Position numbers and translations under genes: made by a program | In this document: positions 48,869 to 59,150 of the stretch, in pieces | Position numbering within the stretch: the first letter of the stretch is position 1 | How the letters are laid out: every line of letters starts with the position of its first letter | The notes under the pieces: model-generated | Seen by the model: the letters and a program-made list of their open reading frames with translations, nothing else | What the model was told of the DNA's origin: nothing | Database searches by the model: none | Assembly: GCF_945906775.1 (NCBI RefSeq) | Contig: NZ_CAMDRE010000001.1 | Location: 2,728,001-2,792,000, forward strand | Source of the DNA: Citrobacter sp. Marseille-Q6884 | Lineage (GTDB): Bacteria; Pseudomonadota; Gammaproteobacteria; Enterobacterales; Enterobacteriaceae | Direction: 5' to 3' | Length of the DNA: 64,000 nt

Positions 48869-50103
48869 TACAGGCCTCCAAACAGGGCATTAAAGGATTC
48901 GACTTCGACCCATTCTCCGGGTTCTACGTTACCGCGTTCGCGTTCCAGAACGATAAAGCAGTTGCCCTGGCTGAAGGAACTAAAAATATGTGAACCCTGA
49001 TGGCCCGTGGTGGTGACTTCCAGCTCACCGTCAGCCGTTCGCTGCAATACGCCGCGCTGAAAATCCAGGCGTCCCGGTGTTTTCTTCAGGCGTGATGCGG
49101 TGCGTACACGCTGGCGCGGAGGCAGTCCGCTGGCAGTGTTGCCGCTGAGTTTCGCCAAAAGCGGCTGCACAAGTTGATAAAACGTAAGCGCTGCAGAAAC
49201 TGGATTTCCTGGCAGGCCGCAAAACCAGCTATTGCTCAGTTTACCGAAAGCAAACGGCTTGCCAGGTTTGATCGCCAGTTTCCAGAAAGCGATTTCACCG
49301 AGTTCTTCCAGAATCGTTTTGGTGTAATCCGCCTCGCCCACGGACACACCGCCGGAGCTAATGACCACATCGGCCTGACTGTCGGCTTCGATAAACGCCG
49401 CACGTAGCGCGTTTGGATCGTCGCGGATAATACCCAAATTAATGACTTCACAACCCAACTGTTGCAGCATCAGATGTACGGTTAGACGATTGGTGTCATA
49501 GATCTGTCCATCCCCCAGCGGCTGGCCGGGCAACTGTAATTCATCCCCGGTGGAGAATACGGCCACGCGCACTTTGCGTACCACGGACACATCGGCGATA
49601 CCCAGTGAGGCCAGAACAGGCAGTTCAGCGGTTGTCAGGCGCGTTCCTGCGGGAAAGACGACCGCGCCGTTGGCGATATCTTCGCCGCGAAGACGAATAT
49701 TTTGTCCGCTGCGTACACCAGCGGTAAAACGAATGCCGTCGTCAGTTTGTTCTGTTTGTTCCTGCATGACCACAGCTTCGCAACCCGCAGGAACCGGCGC
49801 GCCAGTCATAATACGAATGCAGGTACCCGCAGGCCATTCGCCATGAAAAGGCTGACCGGCAAAGGCTTTGCCTGCCACTGTGAGCGGCTGGCCGGACTCC
49901 ACATCGGCCACACGTACCGCATAGCCGTCCATTGCCGAGTTATCGAATCCCGGTACGTCAATGGGAGAAACAACGTCGGTTGCCAGAATACGTCCGAAGC
50001 ATTCAACCAGCGGCAGCGTTTCGACGGCGGTGAGTGGGGTAACACGCGAAAGCATTTGAGAGAGAGCCGTTTCAAGCGGCATCAGTCCGGCGGTAAATTC
50101 CAT
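48868..50103 (-). CDS. moeA: MoeA, molybdopterin molybdenumtransferase
   Basis: The 411-residue protein inserts molybdate into adenylated molybdopterin. Conserved segments are PGFDNSAMDGYAVR, MTGAPVPAGCEAVVMQE, STGDEL and SSGGVSVGEADYTK. I use the ATG ending at 50103, giving the E. coli length; codons up to 50124 add seven residues without a ribosome-binding site. It is divergent from the aadA-like gene. Confidence 0.96.
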   Translation of the reverse strand: MEFTAGLMPLETALSQMLSRVTPLTAVETLPLVECFGRILATDVVSPIDVPGFDNSAMDGYAVRVADVESGQPLTVAGKAFAGQPFHGEWPAGTCIRIMTGAPVPAGCEAVVMQEQTEQTDDGIRFTAGVRSGQNIRLRGEDIANGAVVFPAGTRLTTAELPVLASLGIADVSVVRKVRVAVFSTGDELQLPGQPLGDGQIYDTNRLTVHLMLQQLGCEVINLGIIRDDPNALRAAFIEADSQADVVISSGGVSVGEADYTKTILEELGEIAFWKLAIKPGKPFAFGKLSNSWFCGLPGNPVSAALTFYQLVQPLLAKLSGNTASGLPPRQRVRTASRLKKTPGRLDFQRGVLQRTADGELEVTTTGHQGSHIFSSFSQGNCFIVLERERGNVEPGEWVEVESFNALFGGL

Positions 50104-50299
50104 GAGAAGACTCCTGCGGGGCAAAATCGAATCCGGTCATTATGTCAGAAAATGAACGCGGGCAGTATGCCACCTCCGGCTTAGCGTTATTTTATTGACG
50201 TCAACCTGTGCTGCCGGCTGAGGCAAGCAGAAAGCGAAAAATAACGGTAAGCTCATCACCCTGTCGGGTAAAGAAACGCTGTTTGAGCCAGGGGAAAAC

Positions 50300-51085
50300 A
50301 TGACAAAGAATATACCGGACGCAATTCGAGGGCAGGTGAATGCCGCTAGCACACTTATCCGCCAGATTATCGACGGGGATCTCGTTGCCATCCATTTATA
50401 TGGTTCTGCGGTTGAAAGCGGCTTAAAACCCCAAAGCGACATTGATTTGTTGGTTACCCTACGCAATCCCATGAATGACTGGCAAAGAAAAAAACTGATG
50501 CAGGATTTGCTGACCATTTCGGCACCACCCGGTACCTCTGAGCGCTATCGCGCGCTGGAAGTGACCGTTGTTCTGTATTCGCAGATAGTACCCTGGCGAT
50601 TCCCACCGGTGAGGGAAATGCAATTTGGTGAATGGTTGCGTGACGATATCCACGCTGGAATTTTTGAACCTGCGCAGACAGATCCTGATCTTTCCATTCT
50701 GCTGACACAAGCCCGCCACGTCAGTGTACCGCTGTTCGGTGAGCGCGCTGAGACGTTATTTAACGTCGTGCCTGAAAGTGATTTATTGCAGACCTTTCGC
50801 CATACCCTTGAACTGTGGCAGGAACCGGCGGATTTACTGGGGGACGAGCGTAATATCATCCTTGCGCTGGCGCGTATCTGGTATAGCGTTGTGACGGGCA
50901 ATATTGTCGCTAAAGATGAGGCCGCGTCCTGGCTCCTGCCGCAATTACCCGTTGAACATGCTGACATACTACACGCTGCGCGTTCGGAATATCTGGGGTT
51001 GACCCAACAGGACTGGGCAGTATCTATGCCGTCTGTAGAACGCTTTGTGTTTTATGCAAAAAAACAGATTACCGGGCTGCTCTAG
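50300..51085 (+). CDS. aadA: AadA-type aminoglycoside nucleotidyltransferase, chromosomal
   Basis: The 261-residue protein resembles the resident Salmonella AadA, an ANT(3'')(9) enzyme that adenylylates streptomycin and spectinomycin. The nucleotidyltransferase core is LYGSAVESGLKPQSDIDLLV (GS...DxD), followed by EVTVVLYSQIVPW and REMQFGEWLRDDI. AGGGGAAAAC precedes the ATG. No integron attC or transposon end is visible, so it appears to be a settled chromosomal gene. E. coli K-12 has no gene at this position between moeA and iaaA. Whether it gives resistance depends on expression. Confidence 0.87.
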   Translation: MTKNIPDAIRGQVNAASTLIRQIIDGDLVAIHLYGSAVESGLKPQSDIDLLVTLRNPMNDWQRKKLMQDLLTISAPPGTSERYRALEVTVVLYSQIVPWRFPPVREMQFGEWLRDDIHAGIFEPAQTDPDLSILLTQARHVSVPLFGERAETLFNVVPESDLLQTFRHTLELWQEPADLLGDERNIILALARIWYSVVTGNIVAKDEAASWLLPQLPVEHADILHAARSEYLGLTQQDWAVSMPSVERFVFYAKKQITGLL

Positions 51086-51279
51086 TCGTTTATTCAACAG
51101 CGTCGAGAGATATCTTTCCTGTTTAACACATCTGCATTCCCTGATTGGATCGGTTCCGAGGGGCGGGCCTTTACCTTTACATGACGTCTGCATCTTTCTA
51201 TAGTCAAAAATCGAATCAATAACTCACAGAAATTCTGATATTTATAACCCGATAACTGCCATCTTAATGGACGATAAAA

Positions 51280-52245
51280 ATGGGCAAAGCAGTCATTGCA
51301 ATTCACGGCGGTGCTGGCGCAATAACCCGCTCACAGCTAAGTCAGGAGCAGGAGTTACGCTACATTCAGGCGCTGTCAGATATCGTTGAGGTGGGACAAC
51401 GTATGCTTGAGGCGGGGCAGAGCGCGCTGGATGTCGTCACTGAGGCCGTGCGATTGCTGGAAGAATGTCCGCTGTTTAATGCCGGAATCGGCGCTGTCTT
51501 TACCCGTGACGAAACCCATGAGCTGGATGCGTGCGTGATGGACGGTAATACGCTTAAAGCAGGTGCCGTCGCCGGTATTCGCCACTTACGCAATCCGGTC
51601 CTCGCGGCGCGGCTGGTGATGGAGCTCAGCCCACATGTGATGATGGTTGGCGAAGGGGCGGAGAATTTTGCTATTGCGCAGGGAATGACGCGCGTATCTG
51701 CGGATATTTTTTCTACACCGGAACGTTATGCGCAACTGCTGGCGGCGCGTGAAGCGGGTGAAACCGTACTTGACCATAGCGGTACTCCGCTCGATGAAAG
51801 CAACAAAATGGGAACCGTTGGCGCGGTCGCGCTGGATCAATTCGGTAATCTGGCGGCGGCGACATCGACCGGTGGGATGACCAATAAACTGCCGGGGCGT
51901 GTCGGAGACAGTCCGCTGGTCGGCGCGGGATGTTATGCCAATAACGCCAGTGTTGCCGTCTCTTGTACCGGTACCGGCGAGGTATTTATTCGTGCGCTGG
52001 CGGCATATGACATCGCCGCGCTGATGGATTATGGCGGCCTGAGCTTATCAGAGGCCTGCGAACGTGTGGTGATGGAAAAATTACCGGCACTGGGCGGTAG
52101 CGGTGGGCTCATTGCTATCGATCACGAAGGCAACGTCGCCTTACCGTTTAACAGTGAAGGCATGTACCGTGCCTGGGGATACGCTGGCGATACGCCAACC
52201 ACCGGTATTTACCGGGAGAAAGGAGATACCGTTGCCACACAGTGA
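51280..52245 (+). CDS. iaaA: IaaA, isoaspartyl peptidase / L-asparaginase
   Basis: The 321-residue Ntn-hydrolase cleaves isoaspartyl dipeptides. It matures by self-cleavage before Thr179 in NKMGTVGAVA; TSTGGMTNKLPGRVGDSP binds substrate. It overlaps gsiA by 14 bases and so belongs to the gsi operon, where it may process imported peptides. Confidence 0.96.
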   Translation: MGKAVIAIHGGAGAITRSQLSQEQELRYIQALSDIVEVGQRMLEAGQSALDVVTEAVRLLEECPLFNAGIGAVFTRDETHELDACVMDGNTLKAGAVAGIRHLRNPVLAARLVMELSPHVMMVGEGAENFAIAQGMTRVSADIFSTPERYAQLLAAREAGETVLDHSGTPLDESNKMGTVGAVALDQFGNLAAATSTGGMTNKLPGRVGDSPLVGAGCYANNASVAVSCTGTGEVFIRALAAYDIAALMDYGGLSLSEACERVVMEKLPALGGSGGLIAIDHEGNVALPFNSEGMYRAWGYAGDTPTTGIYREKGDTVATQ

Positions 52246-54103
52246 TGAGCTTGATGCCAGCGATGTTCTGGCCGTCAGCAATCTGAATATTGCTTTCAAG
52301 CAAGAGCAGCAGCGTATCACGGCGGTACGCGACCTCTCTTTTCGCCTGAAACGTGGGGAAACGTTGGCGATTGTTGGCGAGTCCGGCTCGGGGAAATCGG
52401 TAACGGCGTTATCGCTAATGCGATTGCTTGAACAGTCAGGCGGGGAAGTCAGCTGCGATGAAATGTTGCTGCGACGGCGTAACCGGCAGGTCATTGAGTT
52501 GAGTGAGCAGAGCGCTTCGCAGATGCGCCATGTGCGCGGTGCGGATATCGCCATGATCTTTCAGGAGCCGATGACCTCGCTCAATCCGGTGTTTACCGTT
52601 GGCGAGCAAATTGCCGAGTCAATCCGCTTACACCAGGGAGCCAGCCGTGAAGAGGCGATGGCAGAGGCGAAACGCATGCTCGATCAGGTGCGGATACCCG
52701 AATCGAGAGCTATTTTGTCTCGTTTTCCCCATCAGCTTTCCGGCGGTATGCGCCAGCGGGTGATGATTGCCATGGCGCTGTCGTGCCGCCCGGCTGTATT
52801 GATTGCTGATGAGCCGACAACCGCGCTGGATGTCACGATTCAAGCGCAGATCCTGCAACTGATTAAAGTGTTGCAGCAGGATATGTCCATGGGCGTGATT
52901 TTTATCACTCACGATATGGGCGTGGTTGCTGATATTGCCGATCGTGTGCTGGTGATGTATCAAGGCGAAGCGGTGGAAACCGGCAGCGTTGAGCAGATCT
53001 TTCATGCGCCGCAACATCCTTATACCAAAGCGCTTCTGGCTGCTGTGCCGCAACTCGGGGCCATGAACGGACACGACTTTCCGCGTCGTTTTCCTCTCAT
53101 TTCACTGCATGATCCTGACCATATTGAACCGCAGACTGAGCAGGACACCGTAGTCGAAGGCGAGCCGATTTTGCAGGTACGCAATCTGGTGACGCGTTTT
53201 CCATTGCGCAGCGGGATTCTTAATCGTGTCACCCGCGAAGTACATGCGGTGGAAAATGTCAGCTTTGATCTTTGGCCGGGCGAAACGCTTTCGCTGGTGG
53301 GGGAGTCGGGCTGCGGTAAATCCACCACCGGCCGGGCATTGTTGCGTCTGGTCGAGTCTCAGCGTGGTGAGATCACCTTCAATGGACAACGTATAGATTC
53401 GCTGGCGACCAGCAAACTTCAACCGCTGCGCCGGGATATCCAGTTTATCTTCCAGGATCCTTATGCCTCACTCGATCCGCGCCAGACGGTTGGGTATTCC
53501 ATTCTGGAACCGCTGCGCGTTCATGGCTTGCTGCAGGGAGAAGCCGCGGCAAAACGCGTGGCGTGGTTGCTCGAGCGTGTTGGGTTGCTTCCTGAACATG
53601 CCTGGCGTTATCCGCACGAATTTTCTGGCGGTCAGCGTCAGCGCATCTGCATAGCCCGGGCGTTGGCACTCAATCCGAAAGTGATTATTGCCGATGAGTC
53701 GGTGTCTGCGCTGGATGTTTCTATTCGTGGGCAGATCATTAACCTGTTGCTCGATCTGCAGCGAGAAATGGGCATTGCCTATCTGTTTATTTCCCACGAT
53801 ATGGCGGTGGTCGAGCGTATCAGTCACCGTGTGGCCGTGATGTATCTTGGGCAGATTGTTGAGATCGGGACGCGGCGGGCGGTGTTTGAAAATCCGCAGC
53901 ATCCCTATACACGTAAATTATTGGCGGCAGTACCGGTCGCCGATCCGTCACATCACAGGCCACAGCGCGTGCTGCTGTCGGATGACATCCCCAGTAATAT
54001 CCGCAAACGCGGTGAAGAGATCCCCCCCGTTGCACTACAGCTCGTGGGGCCGGGGCACTATGTTGCGCGTCCGCAACCGGAAAATGCGCTTTCGCGTTTA
54101 TAA
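52232..54103 (+). CDS. gsiA: GsiA, glutathione importer ATPase
   Basis: The 623-residue protein has two ABC domains (GESGSGKS and GESGCGKS Walker A; LSGGMRQRV and FSGGQRQRI signatures; LIADEPTTALDV and IIADESVSALDV). It powers import of glutathione through GsiC and GsiD. I take TTG 52232 as start: it gives exactly the E. coli length, begins MPHSDELDA, and has AAAGGAGA upstream. Reading from 52103 would run inside iaaA. Confidence 0.94.
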   Translation: MPHSDELDASDVLAVSNLNIAFKQEQQRITAVRDLSFRLKRGETLAIVGESGSGKSVTALSLMRLLEQSGGEVSCDEMLLRRRNRQVIELSEQSASQMRHVRGADIAMIFQEPMTSLNPVFTVGEQIAESIRLHQGASREEAMAEAKRMLDQVRIPESRAILSRFPHQLSGGMRQRVMIAMALSCRPAVLIADEPTTALDVTIQAQILQLIKVLQQDMSMGVIFITHDMGVVADIADRVLVMYQGEAVETGSVEQIFHAPQHPYTKALLAAVPQLGAMNGHDFPRRFPLISLHDPDHIEPQTEQDTVVEGEPILQVRNLVTRFPLRSGILNRVTREVHAVENVSFDLWPGETLSLVGESGCGKSTTGRALLRLVESQRGEITFNGQRIDSLATSKLQPLRRDIQFIFQDPYASLDPRQTVGYSILEPLRVHGLLQGEAAAKRVAWLLERVGLLPEHAWRYPHEFSGGQRQRICIARALALNPKVIIADESVSALDVSIRGQIINLLLDLQREMGIAYLFISHDMAVVERISHRVAVMYLGQIVEIGTRRAVFENPQHPYTRKLLAAVPVADPSHHRPQRVLLSDDIPSNIRKRGEEIPPVALQLVGPGHYVARPQPENALSRL

Positions 54104-54130
54104 CAGGCAGGCAGGGTTCAGGAGAATAAC

Positions 54131-55669
54131 ATGACACAAATTGTTGCTCGTAAATGGCTGGTTGCTCTGGGGGTCGCCTCTGCGCTGGCCGCATCCCCTT
54201 CCTGGGCGGCCAAAGATGTGGTGGTGGCGGTAGGATCGAATTTCACCACGCTCGATCCGTATGACGCGAACGACACGCTGTCACAGGCGGTGGCAAAGTC
54301 GTTTTATCAAGGCCTGTTTGGTCTTGATAAAGAGATGAAGCTGAAAAATGTGTTGGCGGAGAGTTACTCCGTTTCCGACGATGGTCTGATCTATAGCGTA
54401 AAACTGCGTCAGGGTGTGAAGTTCCAGGATGGGACTGACTTTAATGCGGCAGCGGTAAAAGCTAACCTGGATCGGGCCAGCAACCCGGAAAACCACCTTA
54501 AACGCTATAACCTGTATAAGAATATCGATAAAACCGAGGTTGTTGATCCGTCTACGGTGAGGATTACGCTCAAGCAGCCGTTCTCTGCGTTTATCAATAT
54601 TCTGGCGCATCCGGCGACAGCGATGATTTCTCCGGCAGCACTGGCGAAATACGGGAAGGACATTGGTTTCCATCCTGTAGGAACCGGACCGTATCAGCTT
54701 GAGACCTGGAATCAGACCGATTTTGTTAAGGTGAAGAAGTTTGCGGGCTACTGGCAGCAGGGTTTGCCAAAGCTTGATACCATTACCTGGCGTCCGGTGA
54801 CGGACAACAATACCCGTGCGGCGATGTTGCAGACGGGCGAAGCGCAGTTTGCTTTCCCGATTCCTTACGAGCAGGCGGCGTTGCTGGCTAAGAATAAAAA
54901 TCTGCAGTTGGTGGCCAGCCCGTCAATTATGCAGCGCTATATCAGTATGAACGTCACGCAAAAACCGTTCGATAATCCAAAAGTTCGCGAGGCGCTGAAT
55001 TATGCGATCAACCGACAGGCGCTGGTGAAAGTCGCTTTCGCCGGTTACGCGACACCTGCGACGGGTGTACTTCCGCCAGCGATTGCTTACGCACAAAGCT
55101 ATACGCCGTGGCCTTACGATCCGGCGAAAGCGCGCGAGTTGCTGAAAGAGGCGGGTTACCCTAACGGTTTTACCACCACGTTGTGGTCTTCACATAACCA
55201 CAGTACTGCGCAGAAAGTGCTGCAATTTACGCAGCAGCAGTTGGCGCAGGTGGGCATTAAGGCACAGGTGACGGCGATGGATGCCGGACAACGTGCTGCG
55301 GAAGTCGAAGGGAAAGCGCAAAAAGAGAGTGGGGTTCGCATGTTCTACACCGGCTGGTCGGCGTCTACGGGCGAAGCTGACTGGGCGCTGTCACCGCTGT
55401 TTGCCTCACAAAACTGGCCACCCACGCTGTTTAATACGGCGTTCTACAGTAATAAGCAGGTGGACAGCGACTTAGCGGCGGCATTGCAGACCAACGATCC
55501 GGCTGAAAAAGCGCGGTTGTATAAAGATGCGCAGGATATCATCTGGAAAGAGTCGCCGTGGATCCCGCTGGTGGTGGAGAAACTGATCTCGGCGCACAGT
55601 ACGAATTTGACCGGGTTCTGGATCATGCCGGACACCGGGTTTAGTTTTGATGATGCGGATTTGAAATAA
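54131..55669 (+). CDS. gsiB: GsiB, glutathione-binding periplasmic protein
   Basis: The 512-residue family 5 solute-binding protein has a signal peptide ending SPSWA before AKDVVVAVG. It delivers glutathione to GsiCD. Length equals E. coli GsiB. AGGAGAAT precedes the ATG. Confidence 0.96.
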   Translation: MTQIVARKWLVALGVASALAASPSWAAKDVVVAVGSNFTTLDPYDANDTLSQAVAKSFYQGLFGLDKEMKLKNVLAESYSVSDDGLIYSVKLRQGVKFQDGTDFNAAAVKANLDRASNPENHLKRYNLYKNIDKTEVVDPSTVRITLKQPFSAFINILAHPATAMISPAALAKYGKDIGFHPVGTGPYQLETWNQTDFVKVKKFAGYWQQGLPKLDTITWRPVTDNNTRAAMLQTGEAQFAFPIPYEQAALLAKNKNLQLVASPSIMQRYISMNVTQKPFDNPKVREALNYAINRQALVKVAFAGYATPATGVLPPAIAYAQSYTPWPYDPAKARELLKEAGYPNGFTTTLWSSHNHSTAQKVLQFTQQQLAQVGIKAQVTAMDAGQRAAEVEGKAQKESGVRMFYTGWSASTGEADWALSPLFASQNWPPTLFNTAFYSNKQVDSDLAAALQTNDPAEKARLYKDAQDIIWKESPWIPLVVEKLISAHSTNLTGFWIMPDTGFSFDDADLK

Positions 55670-55715
55670 GCTATTCATGCGGCTCCTGAACCACGGAGCC
55701 GCCGAAGGGAGTCTG

Positions 55716-56636
55716 ATGCTTAACTATGTTTTCAAGCGCCTGCTGGGGTTAATTCCAACCCTGTTGATCGTCGCCGTGCTGGTGTTCTTATTTGTGCACC
55801 TGCTGCCCGGCGATCCTGCCCGTTTGATTGCCGGGCCGGAAGCAGATGCGCAGGTTATTGAGCTGGTACGTCAGCAATTGGGCCTGGATCAGCCGCTGCA
55901 CGTTCAGTTCTGGCATTACATTACCAATGTTTTGCAAGGCGATTTCGGGACGTCGATGGTTTCCCGTCGCCCGGTTTCTGAAGAGATTGCCAGTCGTTTT
56001 ATGCCGTCGCTGTGGTTGACGATAGCCAGTATGGCGTGGGCGGTTTTATTTGGGATGACGGCAGGGATTATCGCCGCGGTATGGCGTAATCGCTGGCCGG
56101 ACAGGTTGAGTATGACACTGGCGGTGACGGGAATCTCTTTCCCGGCGTTTGCGCTCGGTATGCTGCTCATGCAGATATTCTCCGTTGAGCTGGGCTGGTT
56201 ACCGACCGTTGGCGCCGACACCTGGCTGCACTACATCCTTCCCTCTATCACGCTGGGGGCAGCGGTGTCAGCGGTATTGGCACGTTTTACCCGCGCGTCG
56301 TTTGTTGATGTACTCAGTGAAGATTATATGCGCACGGCTCGTGCGAAAGGGGTGAGCGAGACCTGGGTGGTGTTAAAACACGGTCTGCGTAACGCGATGA
56401 TCCCCGTGGTCACGATGATGGGGCTGCAGTTCGGCTTTTTGCTTGGCGGCTCTATTGTGGTGGAGAAAGTGTTCAACTGGCCAGGGCTCGGGCGGCTGTT
56501 AGTGGACTCGGTTGAAATGCGAGATTACCCGGTCATTCAGGCTGAGGTGCTGTTGTTTTCTCTGGAGTTTATTCTTATTAATTTAGTGGTGGATGTGCTC
56601 TACGCCGCCATTAATCCGGCTATCAGGTATAAGTAA
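55716..56636 (+). CDS. gsiC: GsiC, glutathione importer permease
   Basis: The 306-residue permease with six membrane segments and the DppB-type EAA loop (DYMRTARAKGVSETWVVLKHGLRNA). I start at ATG 55716 (MLNYVFKRLLG), the E. coli start; the reading from 55677 adds an unsupported leader. Two bases before gsiD. Confidence 0.95.
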   Translation: MLNYVFKRLLGLIPTLLIVAVLVFLFVHLLPGDPARLIAGPEADAQVIELVRQQLGLDQPLHVQFWHYITNVLQGDFGTSMVSRRPVSEEIASRFMPSLWLTIASMAWAVLFGMTAGIIAAVWRNRWPDRLSMTLAVTGISFPAFALGMLLMQIFSVELGWLPTVGADTWLHYILPSITLGAAVSAVLARFTRASFVDVLSEDYMRTARAKGVSETWVVLKHGLRNAMIPVVTMMGLQFGFLLGGSIVVEKVFNWPGLGRLLVDSVEMRDYPVIQAEVLLFSLEFILINLVVDVLYAAINPAIRYK

Positions 56637-56638
56637 GG

Positions 56639-57550
56639 ATGCGATTTTTAAACTGGCGCCGACAGGCGATTTTAAATGCGATGCCCCTCGTTAAGCCAGA
56701 GCAGATCCGTACGCCGTGGCATGAGTTCTGGCGTCGCTTTCGTCGTCAGCATGTGGCGATGATCGCGGGGTTATTTGTGCTGGCTCTGATTCTGGTGGCG
56801 ATTTTTGCCCGCTGGCTGACGCCATTTGATGCCGAGAACTACTTTGATTATGACCGCCTCAATGACGGGCCGTCGATGCTGCACTGGTTTGGCGTCGATT
56901 CGTTGGGCAGGGATATTTTCAGCCGCGTACTGGTCGGTGCGCAAATCTCGTTAGCGGCGGGGGTTTTTGCCGTCTTTATCGGCGCGGCGATAGGAACGGT
57001 TTTGGGCCTGCTGGCCGGCTATTACGAAGGCTGGTGGGATCGGCTGATTATGCGGGTTTGCGATGTGTTATTCGCTTTTCCGGGGATTTTGCTGGCAATT
57101 GCGGTGGTCGCGGTGCTGGGAAGCGGCATTGCGAACGTTATTATTGCGGTTGCTGTCTTCTCTATTCCCGCCTTTGCGCGTCTGGTGCGCGGAAATACGC
57201 TGGTGCTCAAGCAACAGACGTTTATTGAGTCGGCGCGCAGTATCGGTGCGAGCGATACCACCATCATTTTCAACCATATTCTGCCCGGAACGGTCTCCTC
57301 GATTGTGGTCTTTTTTACCATGCGTATCGGGACGTCGATTATTTCTGCGGCGAGTCTGTCATTCCTGGGATTAGGCGCACAACCGCCGACACCGGAGTGG
57401 GGAGCAATGCTTAACGAAGCGCGTGCCGATATGGTGATCGCGCCGCACGTAGCGATTTTCCCGGCGGTGGCGATATTTCTGACGGTGCTGGCGTTTAACT
57501 TACTGGGGGATGGGCTGCGCGACGCGCTGGATCCGAAGATTAAGGGATAA
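56639..57550 (+). CDS. gsiD: GsiD, glutathione importer permease
   Basis: The 303-residue DppC-type permease partner of GsiC has its EAA loop in QTFIESARSIGASDTTIIFNHILPG. It ends the iaaA-gsiABCD operon. The E. coli genes yliE and yliF that follow here in K-12 are missing; rimO comes next. Confidence 0.95.
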   Translation: MRFLNWRRQAILNAMPLVKPEQIRTPWHEFWRRFRRQHVAMIAGLFVLALILVAIFARWLTPFDAENYFDYDRLNDGPSMLHWFGVDSLGRDIFSRVLVGAQISLAAGVFAVFIGAAIGTVLGLLAGYYEGWWDRLIMRVCDVLFAFPGILLAIAVVAVLGSGIANVIIAVAVFSIPAFARLVRGNTLVLKQQTFIESARSIGASDTTIIFNHILPGTVSSIVVFFTMRIGTSIISAASLSFLGLGAQPPTPEWGAMLNEARADMVIAPHVAIFPAVAIFLTVLAFNLLGDGLRDALDPKIKG

Positions 57551-57556
57551 CATGCA

Positions 57557-57591
57557 GGCCTGATAAGACACGTTTGCATCATTATCAGGCC
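57557..57591. repeat. REP-like element
   Basis: GGCCTGATAA and TTATCAGGCC, a perfect 10-bp inverted repeat with a 15-base loop, resembling enteric REP/BIME units, directly after gsiD. Confidence 0.7.
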
Positions 57592-57592
57592 A

Positions 57593-57618
57593 AATGCCCG
57601 GTGAACTCACCGGGCATT
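57593..57618. terminator. Bidirectional hairpin between gsiD and rimO
   Basis: AATGCCCGGTGA and TCACCGGGCATT, perfect 12-bp arms with a two-base loop, between convergent gsiD and rimO. It probably serves both genes; U-runs are short. Confidence 0.75.
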
Positions 57619-57625
57619 CAACACG

Positions 57626-58933
57626 TTAGACGCGAGAGCCCCACAGATCGTATTCGTCTGCGTTTTCGACCTTCACGCGGATAATATCGCCGGGTTTAAC
57701 CGCCGTTTCGCCGTTCAGATAGACCGCGCCGTCGATTTCAGGTGCGTCTGCCATGCTACGACCAATGGCGCCTTCTTCGTCAACTTCATCAACGATGACC
57801 ATGATTTCGCGACCCACTTTTTCCTGCAAGCGTTCAGCAGAGATCTGCTGCTGCAGTTGCATAAAGCGGTTCCAGCGCTCTTCTTTCACCTCTTCCGGGA
57901 TTTGATCCGGCAGGTCATTCGCCGTTGCGCCTTCAACCGGGCTGTACTTAAAGCAGCCGACGCGATCCAGGCGCGCTTCTTTCAGGAAGTCGAGCAGCAT
58001 CTGGAAATCTTCTTCTGTTTCACCCGGGAAACCGACAATAAATGTTGAGCGCAGGGTCAGCTCAGGGCAGATTTCACGCCACTGTTTAATGCGCGCTAAT
58101 TGTCTGTCCACGGAGCCCGGGCGCTTCATCAGTTTAAGAATGCGCGGGCTGGCATGCTGCAGTGGGATGTCCAGATACGGCAGGATTTTACCTTCCGCCA
58201 TCAGCGGAATAACGTCATCGACGTGTGGATACGGGTAAACATAGTGCAGACGGGTCCAGATCCCCAGTTTTGACAACTGTTCGCACAGGTCAACCATACT
58301 GGTTTTTACCGGCTCGCCGTTATGGAAACCGGTACGGTGCTTCACATCTACGCCGTAGGCCGACGTGTCCTGGGAGATCACGAGGATCTCTTTTACACCG
58401 GCATCCACCAGACGTTTGGCTTCGCTGAGCACATCGCCAATAGGACGGCTGACCAAATCGCCACGCATGGACGGAATGATGCAGAACGTGCAGCGGTGGT
58501 TGCAGCCTTCAGATATTTTCAGATAGGCATAGTGACGCGGGGTCAGTTTAACACCCTGTTCAGGAACCAGGCTCTGGAACGGATTGTGCTTCGGTTTGGG
58601 GACGTAATGGTGAACGTGTTCCAGAACCTGCTCGTAGCTGTGCGGTCCGGTGATTTCCAGTACCTTTGGGTGAACTTCACGGATCTGATCGACTTTCGCG
58701 CCCAGACAACCGGTGACAATCACCTTGCCGTTTTCGTTCAGTGCTTCACCAATCGCTTCCAGGGATTCCTGGACAGCACTGTCGATAAAGCCGCAGGTGT
58801 TAACGATAACCATATCCGCATCGTCGTAACTTGGCACAACATCATAACCTTCAGTGCGAAGTTCAGTCAGGATGCGCTCGGAATCGACGAGGTTTTTCGG
58901 ACAACCTAGTGATATAAAACCAATTTTTGCCAT
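57626..58933 (-). CDS. rimO: RimO, ribosomal protein S12 methylthiotransferase
   Basis: The 435-residue enzyme adds a methylthio group to Asp88 (Asp89 by some numbering) of ribosomal protein S12. It has an N-terminal UPF0004 domain with cysteines in SLGCPKNLVDSE, NTCGFID and TGCLGAK. The radical-SAM motif is SEGCNHRCTFCIIP. The C-terminus is a TRAM domain (EIMVIVDEVDEEGAIGRS...). A few residues shorter than E. coli RimO at the N-terminus. Confidence 0.96.
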   Translation of the reverse strand: MAKIGFISLGCPKNLVDSERILTELRTEGYDVVPSYDDADMVIVNTCGFIDSAVQESLEAIGEALNENGKVIVTGCLGAKVDQIREVHPKVLEITGPHSYEQVLEHVHHYVPKPKHNPFQSLVPEQGVKLTPRHYAYLKISEGCNHRCTFCIIPSMRGDLVSRPIGDVLSEAKRLVDAGVKEILVISQDTSAYGVDVKHRTGFHNGEPVKTSMVDLCEQLSKLGIWTRLHYVYPYPHVDDVIPLMAEGKILPYLDIPLQHASPRILKLMKRPGSVDRQLARIKQWREICPELTLRSTFIVGFPGETEEDFQMLLDFLKEARLDRVGCFKYSPVEGATANDLPDQIPEEVKEERWNRFMQLQQQISAERLQEKVGREIMVIVDEVDEEGAIGRSMADAPEIDGAVYLNGETAVKPGDIIRVKVENADEYDLWGSRV

Positions 58934-59150
58934 TTTCTTATACTGTACATTGCTCGTAATCGGGGGATTATACAGATGCCTTCACACTACATCTATATCT
59001 GATGCGCATAAGACGCAGGGAATAAAGAGAAATACCCACAATTTGTGTATCCATCGCAAAAGGTGTTTAGCGAGTCTAATTCCGGCTTTAAGTGTCACTT
59101 CTTGGCTATAGAAATATATTGTCGTAAATTTATTTCGTCGAGCGTTAACA

